Positions 1-12,066 of a DNA stretch of 64,000 nucleotides are shown in pieces. The notes beneath the pieces are model-generated. The model was not told the DNA's origin. It saw only the letters and a program-made list of their open reading frames with translations, and ran no database searches. Made by a program: the position numbers and the translations under genes. Positions within the stretch are counted from its first letter, which is position 1, and the number at the start of each line of letters is the position of its first letter. Origin of the DNA: Herbidospora solisilvae (GTDB lineage Bacteria > Actinomycetota > Actinomycetes > Streptosporangiales > Streptosporangiaceae); NCBI RefSeq assembly GCF_009901565.1, contig NZ_WXEW01000002.1, positions 682,001 to 746,000 on the forward strand, given 5' to 3'.

Positions 1-1
1 C

Positions 2-433
2 TCCCCGATCGCCTACTCCTTCTCCGAGACCGACCACGTGAAGGGGTCGTGGCTGGTCGAACTGGGCGGCCCGATCGAGTTCGTGCCCGCGCCGGTGCCC
101 CGCCGGCTGGCCCGGCTGCGGGGGCGCATCGACGACCTGCTCGCGCTGCCGCCGTCCGGCGACTGGATCCAGGCGACGCTGACCGATCCGGTCCGCCCCA
201 AGGCCGCGATGGAGCGGCTGCGGTCCCGGTTCCCCCACACCGTCGACCTCCAGTTCGCCCCCGACGACGTGCCCGAGGCGGCGCCCGCGCGCCCCCGCCT
301 GGCCGGGCGGCCCGAGATCGACGTCGCGCTCGACTTCGTCCGCGAGGTCCGCGGCGAGGCGGCCGACCCCGACGAGCGCCGGATCCTCGAAGAGGCCGCG
401 ATGGCCTGCCGCATCAAGGAGAGCACCGCCTGA
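2..433 (+). CDS. sbcD: Exonuclease subunit SbcD, C-terminal part (cut by the window edge)
   Basis: This is the last 143 codons of the nuclease subunit of the SbcCD complex, which opens hairpins and trims double-strand ends. The first codons read SPIAYSFSE, the usual SbcD sequence near the end of the calcineurin-like phosphoesterase domain. After it comes the C-terminal capping domain with the typical strand GGPIEFVPAP. The catalytic metal-binding motifs lie upstream of the window. The stop TGA overlaps the sbcC start by one base (TGATG), so the two are translationally coupled. The assignment rests on this short tail plus the intact sbcC next to it. Confidence 0.9.
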   Translation, partial: SPIAYSFSETDHVKGSWLVELGGPIEFVPAPVPRRLARLRGRIDDLLALPPSGDWIQATLTDPVRPKAAMERLRSRFPHTVDLQFAPDDVPEAAPARPRLAGRPEIDVALDFVREVRGEAADPDERRILEEAAMACRIKESTA

Positions 434-3400
434 TGCGCCTCCACCGGCTGACGATCTCGGCCTTCGGGTCCTTCCCCGGCACGGAGGAGGTCGACTTCGA
501 CCGGCTCGGCGCGGCCGGGCTGTTCCTGATCCACGGCCCGACCGGGGCGGGCAAAACCACCATCCTCGACGCCGTCTGCTGCGCGTTGTTCGGCGTCGTC
601 CCCGGCCAGCGCAACGACGCCCGGTCGCTGCGCTGCGACCACGCGCCCCCCGGCAAGGGGCCCCAGGTCGTGCTGGAGACCACGATCCGGGGCCGGACCC
701 TGCGCATCACCCGCTCGCCCGCGTGGGCCCGCCCGAAGCTGCGGGGGCAGGGCACCACCCAGGAGCAGGCCAAGGTGATCGTCCAGGAGCTCCGCGACGG
801 CGACTGGGCTCCGGTGACGACCCGGATCGACGAGGCGGGCGACTTCGTCGGCGGGCTGCTCGGCATGAACGCCGACCAGTTCGGCCAGGTGGTGATGTTG
901 CCGCAGGGCGAGTTCGCCAAGTTCCTGCGCAGCTCCGGCGACGACCGGCGCAGGCTGCTGGAGCGCCTGTTCAGCGTGCGGGTGTTCACCGACATGGAGA
1001 AGTGGCTCGCCGACCACCGCCGGGAGACCGGCCGCATCGCCGACCAGCTCGCCGAGGAGGTCCGCGCCCGCGCCGACCGCATGCGCGGCGCCGCCGGGGC
1101 AGGGCTGCTGGCGCACGCCGGCGACCCCGACGACCCCCTCGAATGGTCGTCGGCCCTGCTCGCCGCCGCCTCGGCCGCCGCCGCCTCGGCCGAGGCGGCG
1201 GTCTCCGACGAGGCGCTCCGGCAGGCCCGCGATCGGCTGGCCGAAGGCCGCGACCTGGCCGACCGGCAGCGCCGCCACACGGCGGCCCGCATCCGCCACG
1301 ACGAGCTGGAGGCGCGCGCCGACGAACGCGCCGACCTGGAGACGATCCTGGCCGAGGCCGCGTCGGCGGCCCGCGTGGTCCCCCTGCTCGACCAGCTCAG
1401 GTCCCGCGAACAGACGGCGTCGGCCGCGTCGGCGGCATTCGAGACGGCCACGTCGGGCCTCGCCGAGACCGACCACCGCCGGGCCGAACGCAGCCGCCGC
1501 GACGAACTGGTCCGCCTGGAGGAGGCCCTCGCCGACGAGGCCCGCCTCCACGGCGTGATCCGCGAACAGGAACACCTCAACGACGAGATCGCGACCCTGG
1601 AGAAGGGCCTGCGCGAGACGGCCGACCGCTTGGAGGCCGCCACCGCCGAACTCTCCGAGGCCGAGGAGCGCCGCGCCGCCGCCGCGGTCGCCGAAGCCGC
1701 CCTGCCCGGCGCCGAGGCCGCCCGCGACCGGGCGGCCGACCTGCTCGAAGCCGTCCGCCGCCGCGACACGATCACCGCCGACCTGTCCGACGCCGTGGCG
1801 GCCCGCGCGGCGGCCGGCCATCCGGGCCTGGCCGAGCCGGAGCTCACCGCCCTCGAACGCGACCGCCGCGACGAACTCGCCCGCCTCGACGCCCTCGACG
1901 GCGAGGAGTCGCGCCTGACCGCGCTCAGAGCCGACCGCGAGGCCGCCGAAACCGAAGCCGCCCGCCTGGCGGGCGTCGAGGCCGAACTCGCCGACCGCCT
2001 GACCACCCTGCCCGGCCTCCTGGCCGAGGCCGCCGCCCGCCTGGCCACCTGCCGCGAACAGGCCGCCGCCCTGCCCGCGGCCCGATCCCGCCTGGTCGCC
2101 GCCGAGGAGCGGCTCGAAGCGGTGATCCGCCGCGACGAGCTCGCCGCCGAACTGGCCGGGGCCGAAGACGCCCGCCGGATCGCCGTCGACGCCGCGCAGG
2201 CCGCCGTTGACCGCCTCCACGAGATCCGCCAGGCCAGAATCGACGGCATGGCCGCCGAACTGGCCGCCCGCCTGGCCGAGGGCGACCCGTGCGCCGTCTG
2301 CGGCTCGCCCGACCACCCCGCCCCGGCCGAGCCCCTGTCCGAGATGGCCACCGCCGACGACGAGGAGGCCGCCCAGGCCGAGGCCGACGCCGCGCAGTCG
2401 GCCAGGGAGGCGGCCGAGTCGACGGTCGCCGCCCTCGACGGCCGGCACGAACGCGCCGCCGACACCGCCGACGGCCTGTCCCAGGCCGAAGCCGAACAGG
2501 CCCGCGAGGAGGCCCGAACCGACCTCGCGGCCCTGGAGGCCGCCGCCGCCCGCGAACCCGCCCACCGCGACGAGGTCACCCGCCTGGAGACGGCCCTCGG
2601 CGACGTCCGCGAAGCGGAGGCCGAGACCGCCCTCGCCCTACGGGAACTCCAGACGAGGCAGCAGACCTCCCGCGCGGAGGAGGAACGCATCGAGGTCCGC
2701 CTGTCCGCCGCGCTCGACCCGGGCGAGACGGTCTCCTCCCGCCGCACCCGCCTGACGGCCGAAGCGGCGGCGATCGGCGCGGCCTTGGTGGCAGAGGCGA
2801 GGACGACCGCTCTGACGGGCCTTCTCGCGGATGCGCGCCACCAGGTGGCGGCGATGACCAGAGGCACCGGCCTGGAGTTCCCCGATCTGGGTGGGGCGGG
2901 TACGGCCGGTTCTGACGGTGGCGGCGCGGGCCTGAGCGTGGATGCGAAGCGGCTGCCGCCTGACCCGGCGGTCTGGCCTGATGTGCCGGCCGCGCACGCC
3001 CTGCTCGCCAGGGCACGGCAGGCCGTCGAGGAGCTCACCGGCGTTCTCGACGGCCGTCTCGCCGCCCGCCAGGCCGTCGAGCACCTGACCCGGGAGGTCG
3101 GTGACCTGAAGGTCAGGGAGGGCGCCGACACCAAAATGCTCATGGAGACCCGGGCCGCCCGGGGCCGGTTCGCCTACGAGGAGTCCGAGCTCAGGGCCCG
3201 CCTCGACCGCCTGCGCGGCGACGACGCCTCCATCCACGACCGGGTCGAACGCCTCCGCGCCGAGACCGAGGCCCACCGCCACGCCGCCGAGGTGTCCGAA
3301 GCCCTCCAGGAGGCCAGAAGGGAACTCGCCGCCGCCGCGGACGCCGCGCTGGCCGCCGCCGTCGAGGCGGGGTTCACCGGCCTCGACGACCTGGCCGCCG

Positions 3401-4236
3401 CCCGCCGCACCCCGGCCGAGATCGACGAGATGGGCCGCCGCCTGCGCGAACTGGGCGACGAACTGGCCGCCGTGGTCCGCACCCTCGCCGACCCCGAACT
3501 GAAGGCCGCCGCCGCCCAGCCGCCGCCCGACCTGCCCGCCCTCCAGCAGGCCCACGACGAGGCCGACGCGGCCCGGTCGGTCCAGGTCTCCGCGCGTGAC
3601 AGCGCCGTCGCCCGGCTCGCCCAGCTCACCGCGCTGGCGGCCGAACTCGCCGAGGCGCAGGCCCGCCGCGCCCCCGCCGAGCGCCGTCACCGGCTGGCCC
3701 GCCGGATGGCCGAACTCGCCAACGGCACCTCCTCCGACAACCAGTGGGACATGCCCCTGTCGTCCTACGTCCTGGGCGAGCGCCTCCGCCAGGTCGCCGA
3801 CGCCGCCAACGAACGCCTCACCCACATGTCCGACGGCCGCTACCTGCTGCAGTACGACGTGAAGAAGACGGCCGGGCACCGCGGCCGCTCGGGCGGCGGG
3901 CTGGGCCTGCGCGTGCTCGACGCGTGGACCGGCGTCGACCGCGACCCGGCCACCCTCTCGGGCGGCGAGAGCTTCATCACGTCACTGGCGCTCGCGCTGG
4001 GCCTGGCCGACGTGGTCGCGGCCGAGGCGGGCGGCGCCGAGATCGGCACCCTCTTCGTCGACGAGGGCTTCGGCACCCTCGACGAGGAGACCCTCGACGA
4101 CGTCCTCGACATCCTCGACTCCCTGCGCGAGGGCGGGCGCGCGGTCGGCGTGGTCAGCCACGTCGCCGAACTGCGGGTCCGGATCCCGGCCCAGCTCCGC
4201 GTCCACAAGGGCAGGGCGGGCTCGACCCTGCGCTGA
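433..4236 (+). CDS. sbcC: Exonuclease subunit SbcC (SMC-family ATPase)
   Basis: The 1267-residue ATPase partner of SbcD. Residues 1-190 form the N-terminal ATPase half, with Walker A GPTGAGKTT at 35-43. A long alanine, glutamate and arginine-rich coiled coil runs to about 1090, broken by the zinc hook CAVC (Cys620, Cys623). The C-terminal half has the signature LSGGES at 1175-1180 and Walker B ending in Asp1210-Glu1211. Length and layout are normal for actinobacterial SbcC. The ATG at 433 was chosen because it overlaps the sbcD stop, and the reading frame upstream of it is shadow sequence inside sbcD. The next gene converges with one base between the two stop codons. Confidence 0.97.
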   Translation: MRLHRLTISAFGSFPGTEEVDFDRLGAAGLFLIHGPTGAGKTTILDAVCCALFGVVPGQRNDARSLRCDHAPPGKGPQVVLETTIRGRTLRITRSPAWARPKLRGQGTTQEQAKVIVQELRDGDWAPVTTRIDEAGDFVGGLLGMNADQFGQVVMLPQGEFAKFLRSSGDDRRRLLERLFSVRVFTDMEKWLADHRRETGRIADQLAEEVRARADRMRGAAGAGLLAHAGDPDDPLEWSSALLAAASAAAASAEAAVSDEALRQARDRLAEGRDLADRQRRHTAARIRHDELEARADERADLETILAEAASAARVVPLLDQLRSREQTASAASAAFETATSGLAETDHRRAERSRRDELVRLEEALADEARLHGVIREQEHLNDEIATLEKGLRETADRLEAATAELSEAEERRAAAAVAEAALPGAEAARDRAADLLEAVRRRDTITADLSDAVAARAAAGHPGLAEPELTALERDRRDELARLDALDGEESRLTALRADREAAETEAARLAGVEAELADRLTTLPGLLAEAAARLATCREQAAALPAARSRLVAAEERLEAVIRRDELAAELAGAEDARRIAVDAAQAAVDRLHEIRQARIDGMAAELAARLAEGDPCAVCGSPDHPAPAEPLSEMATADDEEAAQAEADAAQSAREAAESTVAALDGRHERAADTADGLSQAEAEQAREEARTDLAALEAAAAREPAHRDEVTRLETALGDVREAEAETALALRELQTRQQTSRAEEERIEVRLSAALDPGETVSSRRTRLTAEAAAIGAALVAEARTTALTGLLADARHQVAAMTRGTGLEFPDLGGAGTAGSDGGGAGLSVDAKRLPPDPAVWPDVPAAHALLARARQAVEELTGVLDGRLAARQAVEHLTREVGDLKVREGADTKMLMETRAARGRFAYEESELRARLDRLRGDDASIHDRVERLRAETEAHRHAAEVSEALQEARRELAAAADAALAAAVEAGFTGLDDLAAARRTPAEIDEMGRRLRELGDELAAVVRTLADPELKAAAAQPPPDLPALQQAHDEADAARSVQVSARDSAVARLAQLTALAAELAEAQARRAPAERRHRLARRMAELANGTSSDNQWDMPLSSYVLGERLRQVADAANERLTHMSDGRYLLQYDVKKTAGHRGRSGGGLGLRVLDAWTGVDRDPATLSGGESFITSLALALGLADVVAAEAGGAEIGTLFVDEGFGTLDEETLDDVLDILDSLREGGRAVGVVSHVAELRVRIPAQLRVHKGRAGSTLR

Positions 4237-4237
4237 A

Positions 4238-6448
<2,211 letters not shown>

Positions 6449-6636
6449 ATGCCCGATTATGTCGTCACCTCGTGCGTGCCGTCCCGCCCCTTGCGCAGTC
6501 CGGCCCGATTTGACAAGTTTTCATCACAACATGTCAGGCGATCAAACCATTCCGCCGCAAAAGCCGTCTACTAGAAAGGCAAATGCGCGGCACCCTCATG
6601 TCGCGTTCGACACACACGGGGAAGGAAAAAACCCGC

Positions 6637-7686
6637 ATGTTGAAACGCCTCAGCGCCGTGATTCTCGCGGCGGCCGTGGCCTCGGTGGGATTAGCCACCG
6701 GCGGCGCGGCGAACGCCTCCACGGCGGAGAAGCCGACCGTGTCCGACCTCACGATCAACCCCAGTCCCGTGGTCGTGACCAGCCGTGACAAGGTCACCGC
6801 GACGTTCTCCTTCGTCGTGGGCAAGGAAGCGGACAAGGTCGAGGCGACGATCGCGCCCCGGCACGGCGACGCCAAGTCGCTGACCCTGACCGCTCCGACG
6901 GGTACCCCGGACGGCAAGTACACGGGGACCTTCTCGTTCGGTCGCGGCGAGCCCGCCGGCGAGTGGAAGCTCTCCGTCAAGGCGAGCAACGAGACCGGCA
7001 CCACCGAAGCCTCCAAGGACTTCAGGGTGTTCCAGGTCTGGTCGACCGACATCGTCAGGTTCGGCGCCGGCCCCGAGCCGGCGAAGTTCGGTTCCACGCT
7101 GACCGTGTCGGGCCGGCTGGTCATCTTCGGCGCCAAGGGCCCCGACGGCCTGAAGAACCAGCGGGTCAAGATCCTCTTCAAGGAGAGGGGCTCCTTCCGC
7201 TGGAAGACCGTCGCCTGGGATCGCACCAACTGGCGCGGTGACTTCGCGGTCCACGTCAAGGCCCTGAAGTCGGGCTGGTGGAAGGCCGAGTACGACGGCG
7301 TCAGGGGCTTCACTCACGGTTCGAGCAGCGACAGCGACCAGGTCACCGTCTTCCGCCCGAGGCCGCCGAAGCCCGACGCCGCCAGCCGCGTCGTCGACTT
7401 CAACGCCTCCCCCGAACCGGTGAAGAAGGGCAAGAAGCTCTCCCTCGTCGGTGAGCTGCAGACCTGGGACCACGGTCGCTGGGACGGCTACGAGGGCAAG
7501 GTCAGCGTCTGGTTCAAGGCGAAGTTCGGCAAGTGGACCTACGTCAAGACCGCGTGGACCGACGGCTCGGGCGAGTTCTCGACCACGGCCACGGCCAAGA
7601 AGTCGGGTGACTGGAGGGTCGTCTTCGCGGGCGACAAGGACACCAAGCCCAGCACCAGCAAGTCCGACTGGGTGCCCGTCAAGTAG
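6637..7686 (+). CDS. Secreted protein with two repeated beta-sandwich-like modules
   Basis: A 349-residue exported protein of unknown function. It starts with a Sec signal peptide: MLKR, an alanine and valine-rich core, and a likely cut after the ANA at about 25. The ATG at 6637 is preferred over one at 6583 because a GGGGAAGG ribosome site lies 11 bases upstream and the signal peptide follows at once. The mature part has an N-terminal Ig-like stretch and then two related modules of about 100 residues. Each opens with a PEP motif plus Lys-Phe/Lys-Gly (AGPEPAKFG and ASPEPVKKG) and carries a VKIxFK or VSVWFK strand. This looks like an internal duplication. A strong terminator follows the stop codon. 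Confidence 0.8.
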   Translation: MLKRLSAVILAAAVASVGLATGGAANASTAEKPTVSDLTINPSPVVVTSRDKVTATFSFVVGKEADKVEATIAPRHGDAKSLTLTAPTGTPDGKYTGTFSFGRGEPAGEWKLSVKASNETGTTEASKDFRVFQVWSTDIVRFGAGPEPAKFGSTLTVSGRLVIFGAKGPDGLKNQRVKILFKERGSFRWKTVAWDRTNWRGDFAVHVKALKSGWWKAEYDGVRGFTHGSSSDSDQVTVFRPRPPKPDAASRVVDFNASPEPVKKGKKLSLVGELQTWDHGRWDGYEGKVSVWFKAKFGKWTYVKTAWTDGSGEFSTTATAKKSGDWRVVFAGDKDTKPSTSKSDWVPVK

Positions 7687-7701
7687 TACCCGTAGGTGAG
7701 A

Positions 7702-7735
7702 ATGCCCGGGACACCCCACGCGTCCCGGGCATTTT
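7702..7735. terminator. Intrinsic terminator between convergent genes
   Basis: A perfect 10-base stem, ATGCCCGGGA at 7702-7711 pairing with TCCCGGGCAT at 7723-7732, closes an 11-base loop and is followed by TTTT. It lies 15 bases after the stop of the secreted protein. The ABC permease gene converges from the other side and could use the same hairpin, although the A-run on its side is short. Confidence 0.8.
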
Positions 7736-7746
7736 CCATCGGGTTC

Positions 7747-8600
7747 CTATTCGGTACGCCGGAACCGCGCGATCGCGAGCTGGAGCAGCACGAACCCCAT
7801 CACCGCCACGATGACCAGCTCGAACCAGACCGGCAGCCGCCAGCCGAACCAGCTGATGCCCGGGTTCAGCAGGGCCATGACCTGCGGCGCCACGGTCAGG
7901 TGGCCGAAGACGGCCTCGCGCATCGGGTCGACGGCGTAGGTCAGCGGGTTGACCACCGTCAGGACGTGCAGCCAGGCCGGCAGGTTGGCCAGCGGGTACA
8001 TCGCGCCGGACAGGAAGATCATCGGCATGATCGCCATCTGCATGATGCCGAAGAACGTCTGCATGTTCTTCATCCCGGCCGCCAGCAGCGTGCCGAACGC
8101 GGTGATCGTGAACGCCGCCAGCAGCATCTCGGCCAGCAGCGTGACGATCAGGACGGGGTCGTAGGGCACCCCGACCAGCCCGGCCATGGCCAGGATGATG
8201 ACACCCTGCGCGGTGGCCACGATCGCCCCGCCCAGGCACTTGCCGAGCACGATCGCCCCCCGGCTGACCGGCGCGACCAGCATCTCGCGCAGGAAGCCGA
8301 ACTCGCGGTCCCACACGATCGACGCGGCCGAGAACATGGCCGTCGTGATCACCGTCATGGCGAGCACGCCGGGGTAGATGAAGGTGCGGTAGTCCAGGCC
8401 CGGGATGGCGTTCCTGACGATGGAGCCCAGGCCCGTACCGAGGATGAAGAGGAAGAGGATCGGCTGGGCCAGCGAGGACACCAGCCGCGTGTGGTCGTTG
8501 ACGAACCGCAGCATCTCCCGGTGCAGCACGACCTTCACCGCGCGCACGTCGTGGGCCAGGCCGCCGGTGGGCAGCCGTACCGCGGCGATCTCGGTCGTCG

Positions 8601-8604
<4 letters not shown>
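7747..8604 (-). CDS. ABC-2 type transporter permease (DrrB-like)
   Basis: A 285-residue membrane subunit of an ABC exporter. The N-terminal cytoplasmic stretch (HREMLRFVNDHTRLVSSLAQPILFLF) is typical of the daunorubicin-resistance DrrB type, and about six hydrophobic segments follow. It contains the ABC-2 hallmark region SGAMYPLANLPAWLHVLTVVNPLTYAVD. The ATG overlaps the stop of the ATPase gene by four bases, so it is the third gene of a PadR-ATPase-permease operon. Drug or lipid export is the usual role of such pairs; the substrate is unknown. Confidence 0.92.
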
Positions 8605-9565
<961 letters not shown>

Positions 9566-9569
<4 letters not shown>

Positions 9570-10054
9570 CGATCCCCTTCCTCGTCGTCGTCGCCGGCCA
9601 GGATGCGGAACATCTCGCGGCGGGTGGTCTTCAGCAGCTTCTTGGCCTGGGCCACCTGCTCGTCGGTGGCGACCTGGGTGAGGTGGATGAACGCCTCGGC
9701 GAGCTGCCCCCAGAGCAGCCGCATCTCGTGGCGGTCCTCGGTCATCCCCTGGGCCACCTCGGTCCAGGGTTCGGGTCCGGTACGGCTGCCGGCGACCTCG
9801 CGGCCGTTCTCGGTCAGCCGGTAGACGCGGGCGCCCGCCGACTCCTCGGCCGCGACCAGGCCCTCGTCCTCCAGTTGCTGGAGCGACGGGTAGACCGAGC
9901 CGGGGGAGGGCCGCCAGAGGCCGCCGCTGCGGCGGGCGATCTCCTCGATCATCTGGTGGCCGTTGCGGGGCTCCTCGGCGAGCAGCGCGAGCAGCGCCGC
10001 CCGGACGTTGCCGCGCCTGATCTGCAGGAGCGACGGTATGGGGGGAGCGGGCAT
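9566..10054 (-). CDS. PadR-family transcriptional regulator
   Basis: A 162-residue repressor. The N-terminal winged helix (RRGNVRAALLALLAEEPRNGHQMIEEIARRS, then SPGSVYPSLQQLEDEGLV) is diagnostic of PadR, and an amphipathic C-terminal dimerisation helix follows. As the first gene of the operon with the ABC pair it most likely represses its own transcription and is released by the transported drug. A ribosome site GGAGGT lies six bases before the ATG and touches the edge of a 44-base perfect inverted repeat, so bound protein would block both promoter and leader. Confidence 0.93.
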
Positions 10055-10063
10055 GACTCAACC

Positions 10064-10107
10064 TCCGACTATCTAGATATGTTCAAAGATATATCTAGAT
10101 AGTCGGA
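10064..10107. promoter_or_regulatory. Perfect 17-base inverted repeat, likely PadR operator
   Basis: Left arm TCCGACTATCTAGATAT (10064-10080) and right arm ATATCTAGATAGTCGGA (10091-10107) match without a mismatch around a 10-base spacer. Each arm contains its own palindrome ATCTAGAT. It starts 10 bases before the padR start codon and ends 13 bases from the corA stop. Its position at the head of the operon makes autoregulation the obvious reading. Confidence 0.85.
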
Positions 10108-10120
10108 CGTGTCGACGGAT

Positions 10121-11233
10121 TCACAACCAGTCCCGGCGTTTGAACACCACGTAGAGCGTCAGGCAGACACACCCCATGAGCAGCACCGCGAACGGGTAGC
10201 CGAGGGCCCAGTGCAGCTCGGGCATGTGGTCGAAATTCATCCCGTAGATCGTGCCGACCAGGGTGGGCGCGAACAGGATGGCCGCCCACGCCGAGATCTT
10301 CTTGACCTCGTCACCCTGGGCGATGCTGGCGCTGGTGAGCTTGGTCATCTCCTCGTTCTGGGCCTGGCTGACCAGGGTGGAGTTGACGATCAGGATGTCC
10401 TGGAGCATCTGCCGGAACCCGGCCACCCGCTCGGTGACGGTGATCGCGTGGTCGGCCACGTCGCGCAGGTAGCTCTGCAGCTCCTCGTCGACGCCGAACT
10501 TGGGGGCGTGCTCGATGAAGCCGTCGAGCATCTGGGTGAGCGGCAGGGTGGCCCGCTGGAACTCGATGACCTCGCGCGACAACTCGTAGATGCGCCGGGG
10601 GGCCGCCGGGTCGCCGCCGAAGACCTGCACCTCGATCTCGTCGATGTCGTTCTGCAGGCCGGCGACCACGGGGGCGTAGGCGTCGACGACGGCGTCGAGG
10701 ATGGCGTACAGCACCGCCTGCGGGCCCTGGCGGAGCAGGTCGGGGTCGTTCTCCATGCGCTTGCGGACCAGCGACAGGTCGGGGGCCTCGCTGTGGCGGA
10801 CGGTGATCACGAAGTCGGGGCCGAGGAAGATGTGCAGCTCCCCGAACGCGACCTCCTCCTCGGCGTCGAGGTAGTTGGCGGCCCGCAGCACCATGAACAG
10901 GGTGTCGCCGTAGCGGTCGGCCTTGGGCCGCTGGTGGGCCACGATGGCGTCCTCGATGGCGAGGTCGTGCAGCCCGAACTCCTCGGCGACCTTGAGTAGT
11001 TCGGTGTCCTCGGGGCGATAGAGGCCTATCCACGCCATCGACCCCGGGTTGGCGCGCAGTGAGGCGAACGCGCCCGCGAGGGACAGGGGTGAGTCGATCC
11101 GGTGCCCGTTCAGGTAGATCGCGTTGTCGATGACGCTCTGTCTGACCAGGACGTCTTCAGGCTTACGGGGGTCCATGGACGCCTCGGGGGAGGCGTCTCG
11201 CCTCATCCAGGTCCGCATGCGCAGCTTTGCCAC
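10121..11233 (-). CDS. corA: CorA-family magnesium/cobalt transporter
   Basis: A 370-residue divalent cation channel. A large soluble N-terminal domain is followed by two membrane helices near the C-terminus. The selectivity motif GMN sits at 331-333, and the protein ends in the positive tail FKRRDWL, as in CorA. The GTG at 11233 gives full length with only a distant GGAGGG site; an ATG five codons further in has no better site. It lies upstream of the padR operon on the same strand, but the operator between them suggests separate transcription. Confidence 0.93.
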   Translation of the reverse strand: MAKLRMRTWMRRDASPEASMDPRKPEDVLVRQSVIDNAIYLNGHRIDSPLSLAGAFASLRANPGSMAWIGLYRPEDTELLKVAEEFGLHDLAIEDAIVAHQRPKADRYGDTLFMVLRAANYLDAEEEVAFGELHIFLGPDFVITVRHSEAPDLSLVRKRMENDPDLLRQGPQAVLYAILDAVVDAYAPVVAGLQNDIDEIEVQVFGGDPAAPRRIYELSREVIEFQRATLPLTQMLDGFIEHAPKFGVDEELQSYLRDVADHAITVTERVAGFRQMLQDILIVNSTLVSQAQNEEMTKLTSASIAQGDEVKKISAWAAILFAPTLVGTIYGMNFDHMPELHWALGYPFAVLLMGCVCLTLYVVFKRRDWL

Positions 11234-11370
11234 AGGGTGACGTTATCCCTCCATACCCGGATCAATCCTCTGGGGCGCGGAAGCCCCTAGGCTTTGCCCC
11301 AAGCGAGACGCTGACGGCCGAAGGCCGGCTGTGGCCCGCGTTGTGAACCTGCCTGGAAAAAGGTGGCCCC

Positions 11371-12066
11371 CTGAAAGCCCTCTGGAACCAGCTCATCGAC
11401 ACCCACCCGGCGCCGCCGCTGTGGGTGATCGCGGTCGCGGGAGTCGTGGCCTTCCTGATCGTGGCCTACCCGCAGACCTGGCATCTGTCGCGCGGTCTGA
11501 TCACGATCGCCCACGAGGGCGGGCACGCCCTGATGGCGGTGCTGACCCGGCGCAAGCTGCGCGGCATCCGGCTCCACTCCGACACCTCGGGGGTGACGCT
11601 GACGCGCGGCCGCCCGACGGGTCCCGGCATGGTGCTGACGGCGGCGGCCGGATACATCGCCCCCTCGCTCGTCGGGCTGGGGGCCGCGTGGCTGACCGAC
11701 TCCGGCCATGTGACGCTGCTGCTCTGGCTGGTGCTGCTGCTGCTCGCGTGCATGCTCCTGCTGATCAGGAACGTGTTCGGGGTGGTCTCCCTGCTGGCGG
11801 TCGGCGGCGCGGTGTTCTGCGTGTCGTGGCTGGCCAAGCCCGACGTGCAGGCCGTGGTGGCCTACGGTGCGGCCTGGTTCCTCATGCTGGGCGGGGTGCG
11901 GCCCATCCTGGAGCTGCAGCGCAAGCGGCGGCGCGGCCGGGCCCCCGACTCCGACGCCGACCAGCTCGCCCGGCTGACGCGGGTCCCCGGCGCATTGTGG
12001 GTGTTTCTGTTTTTCGTGGTGTCAGTGGTGGCATTGGGATATGGCGGCTATTTGCTGGTGATGTGA
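11371..12066 (+). CDS. M50-type membrane metalloprotease-like protein
   Basis: A small integral membrane protein with the zinc protease motif HEGGH (His48 to His52) in its first half and about five further hydrophobic segments, as in actinobacterial M50B proteins related to site-2 proteases. No ATG is available. The first GTG, 11425, has no ribosome site and would cut the N-terminal sequence LWNQLIDTHPAPPLW, which looks like the family's usual N-terminus. A CTG at 11371 is preceded by AAAGGTGG, so I place the start there (231 residues) with GTG 11425 as the alternative. Its end overlaps the convergent winged-helix gene by 19 bases. The substrate is unknown. Confidence 0.75.
   Translation: MKALWNQLIDTHPAPPLWVIAVAGVVAFLIVAYPQTWHLSRGLITIAHEGGHALMAVLTRRKLRGIRLHSDTSGVTLTRGRPTGPGMVLTAAAGYIAPSLVGLGAAWLTDSGHVTLLLWLVLLLLACMLLLIRNVFGVVSLLAVGGAVFCVSWLAKPDVQAVVAYGAAWFLMLGGVRPILELQRKRRRGRAPDSDADQLARLTRVPGALWVFLFFVVSVVALGYGGYLLVM

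Noticed and set aside
13-2565. An 850-codon open frame on the minus strand opposite sbcC
   Set aside because: Glycine and arginine-rich shadow caused by high third-position GC in sbcC; it has no family motifs and lies wholly within a certain gene.
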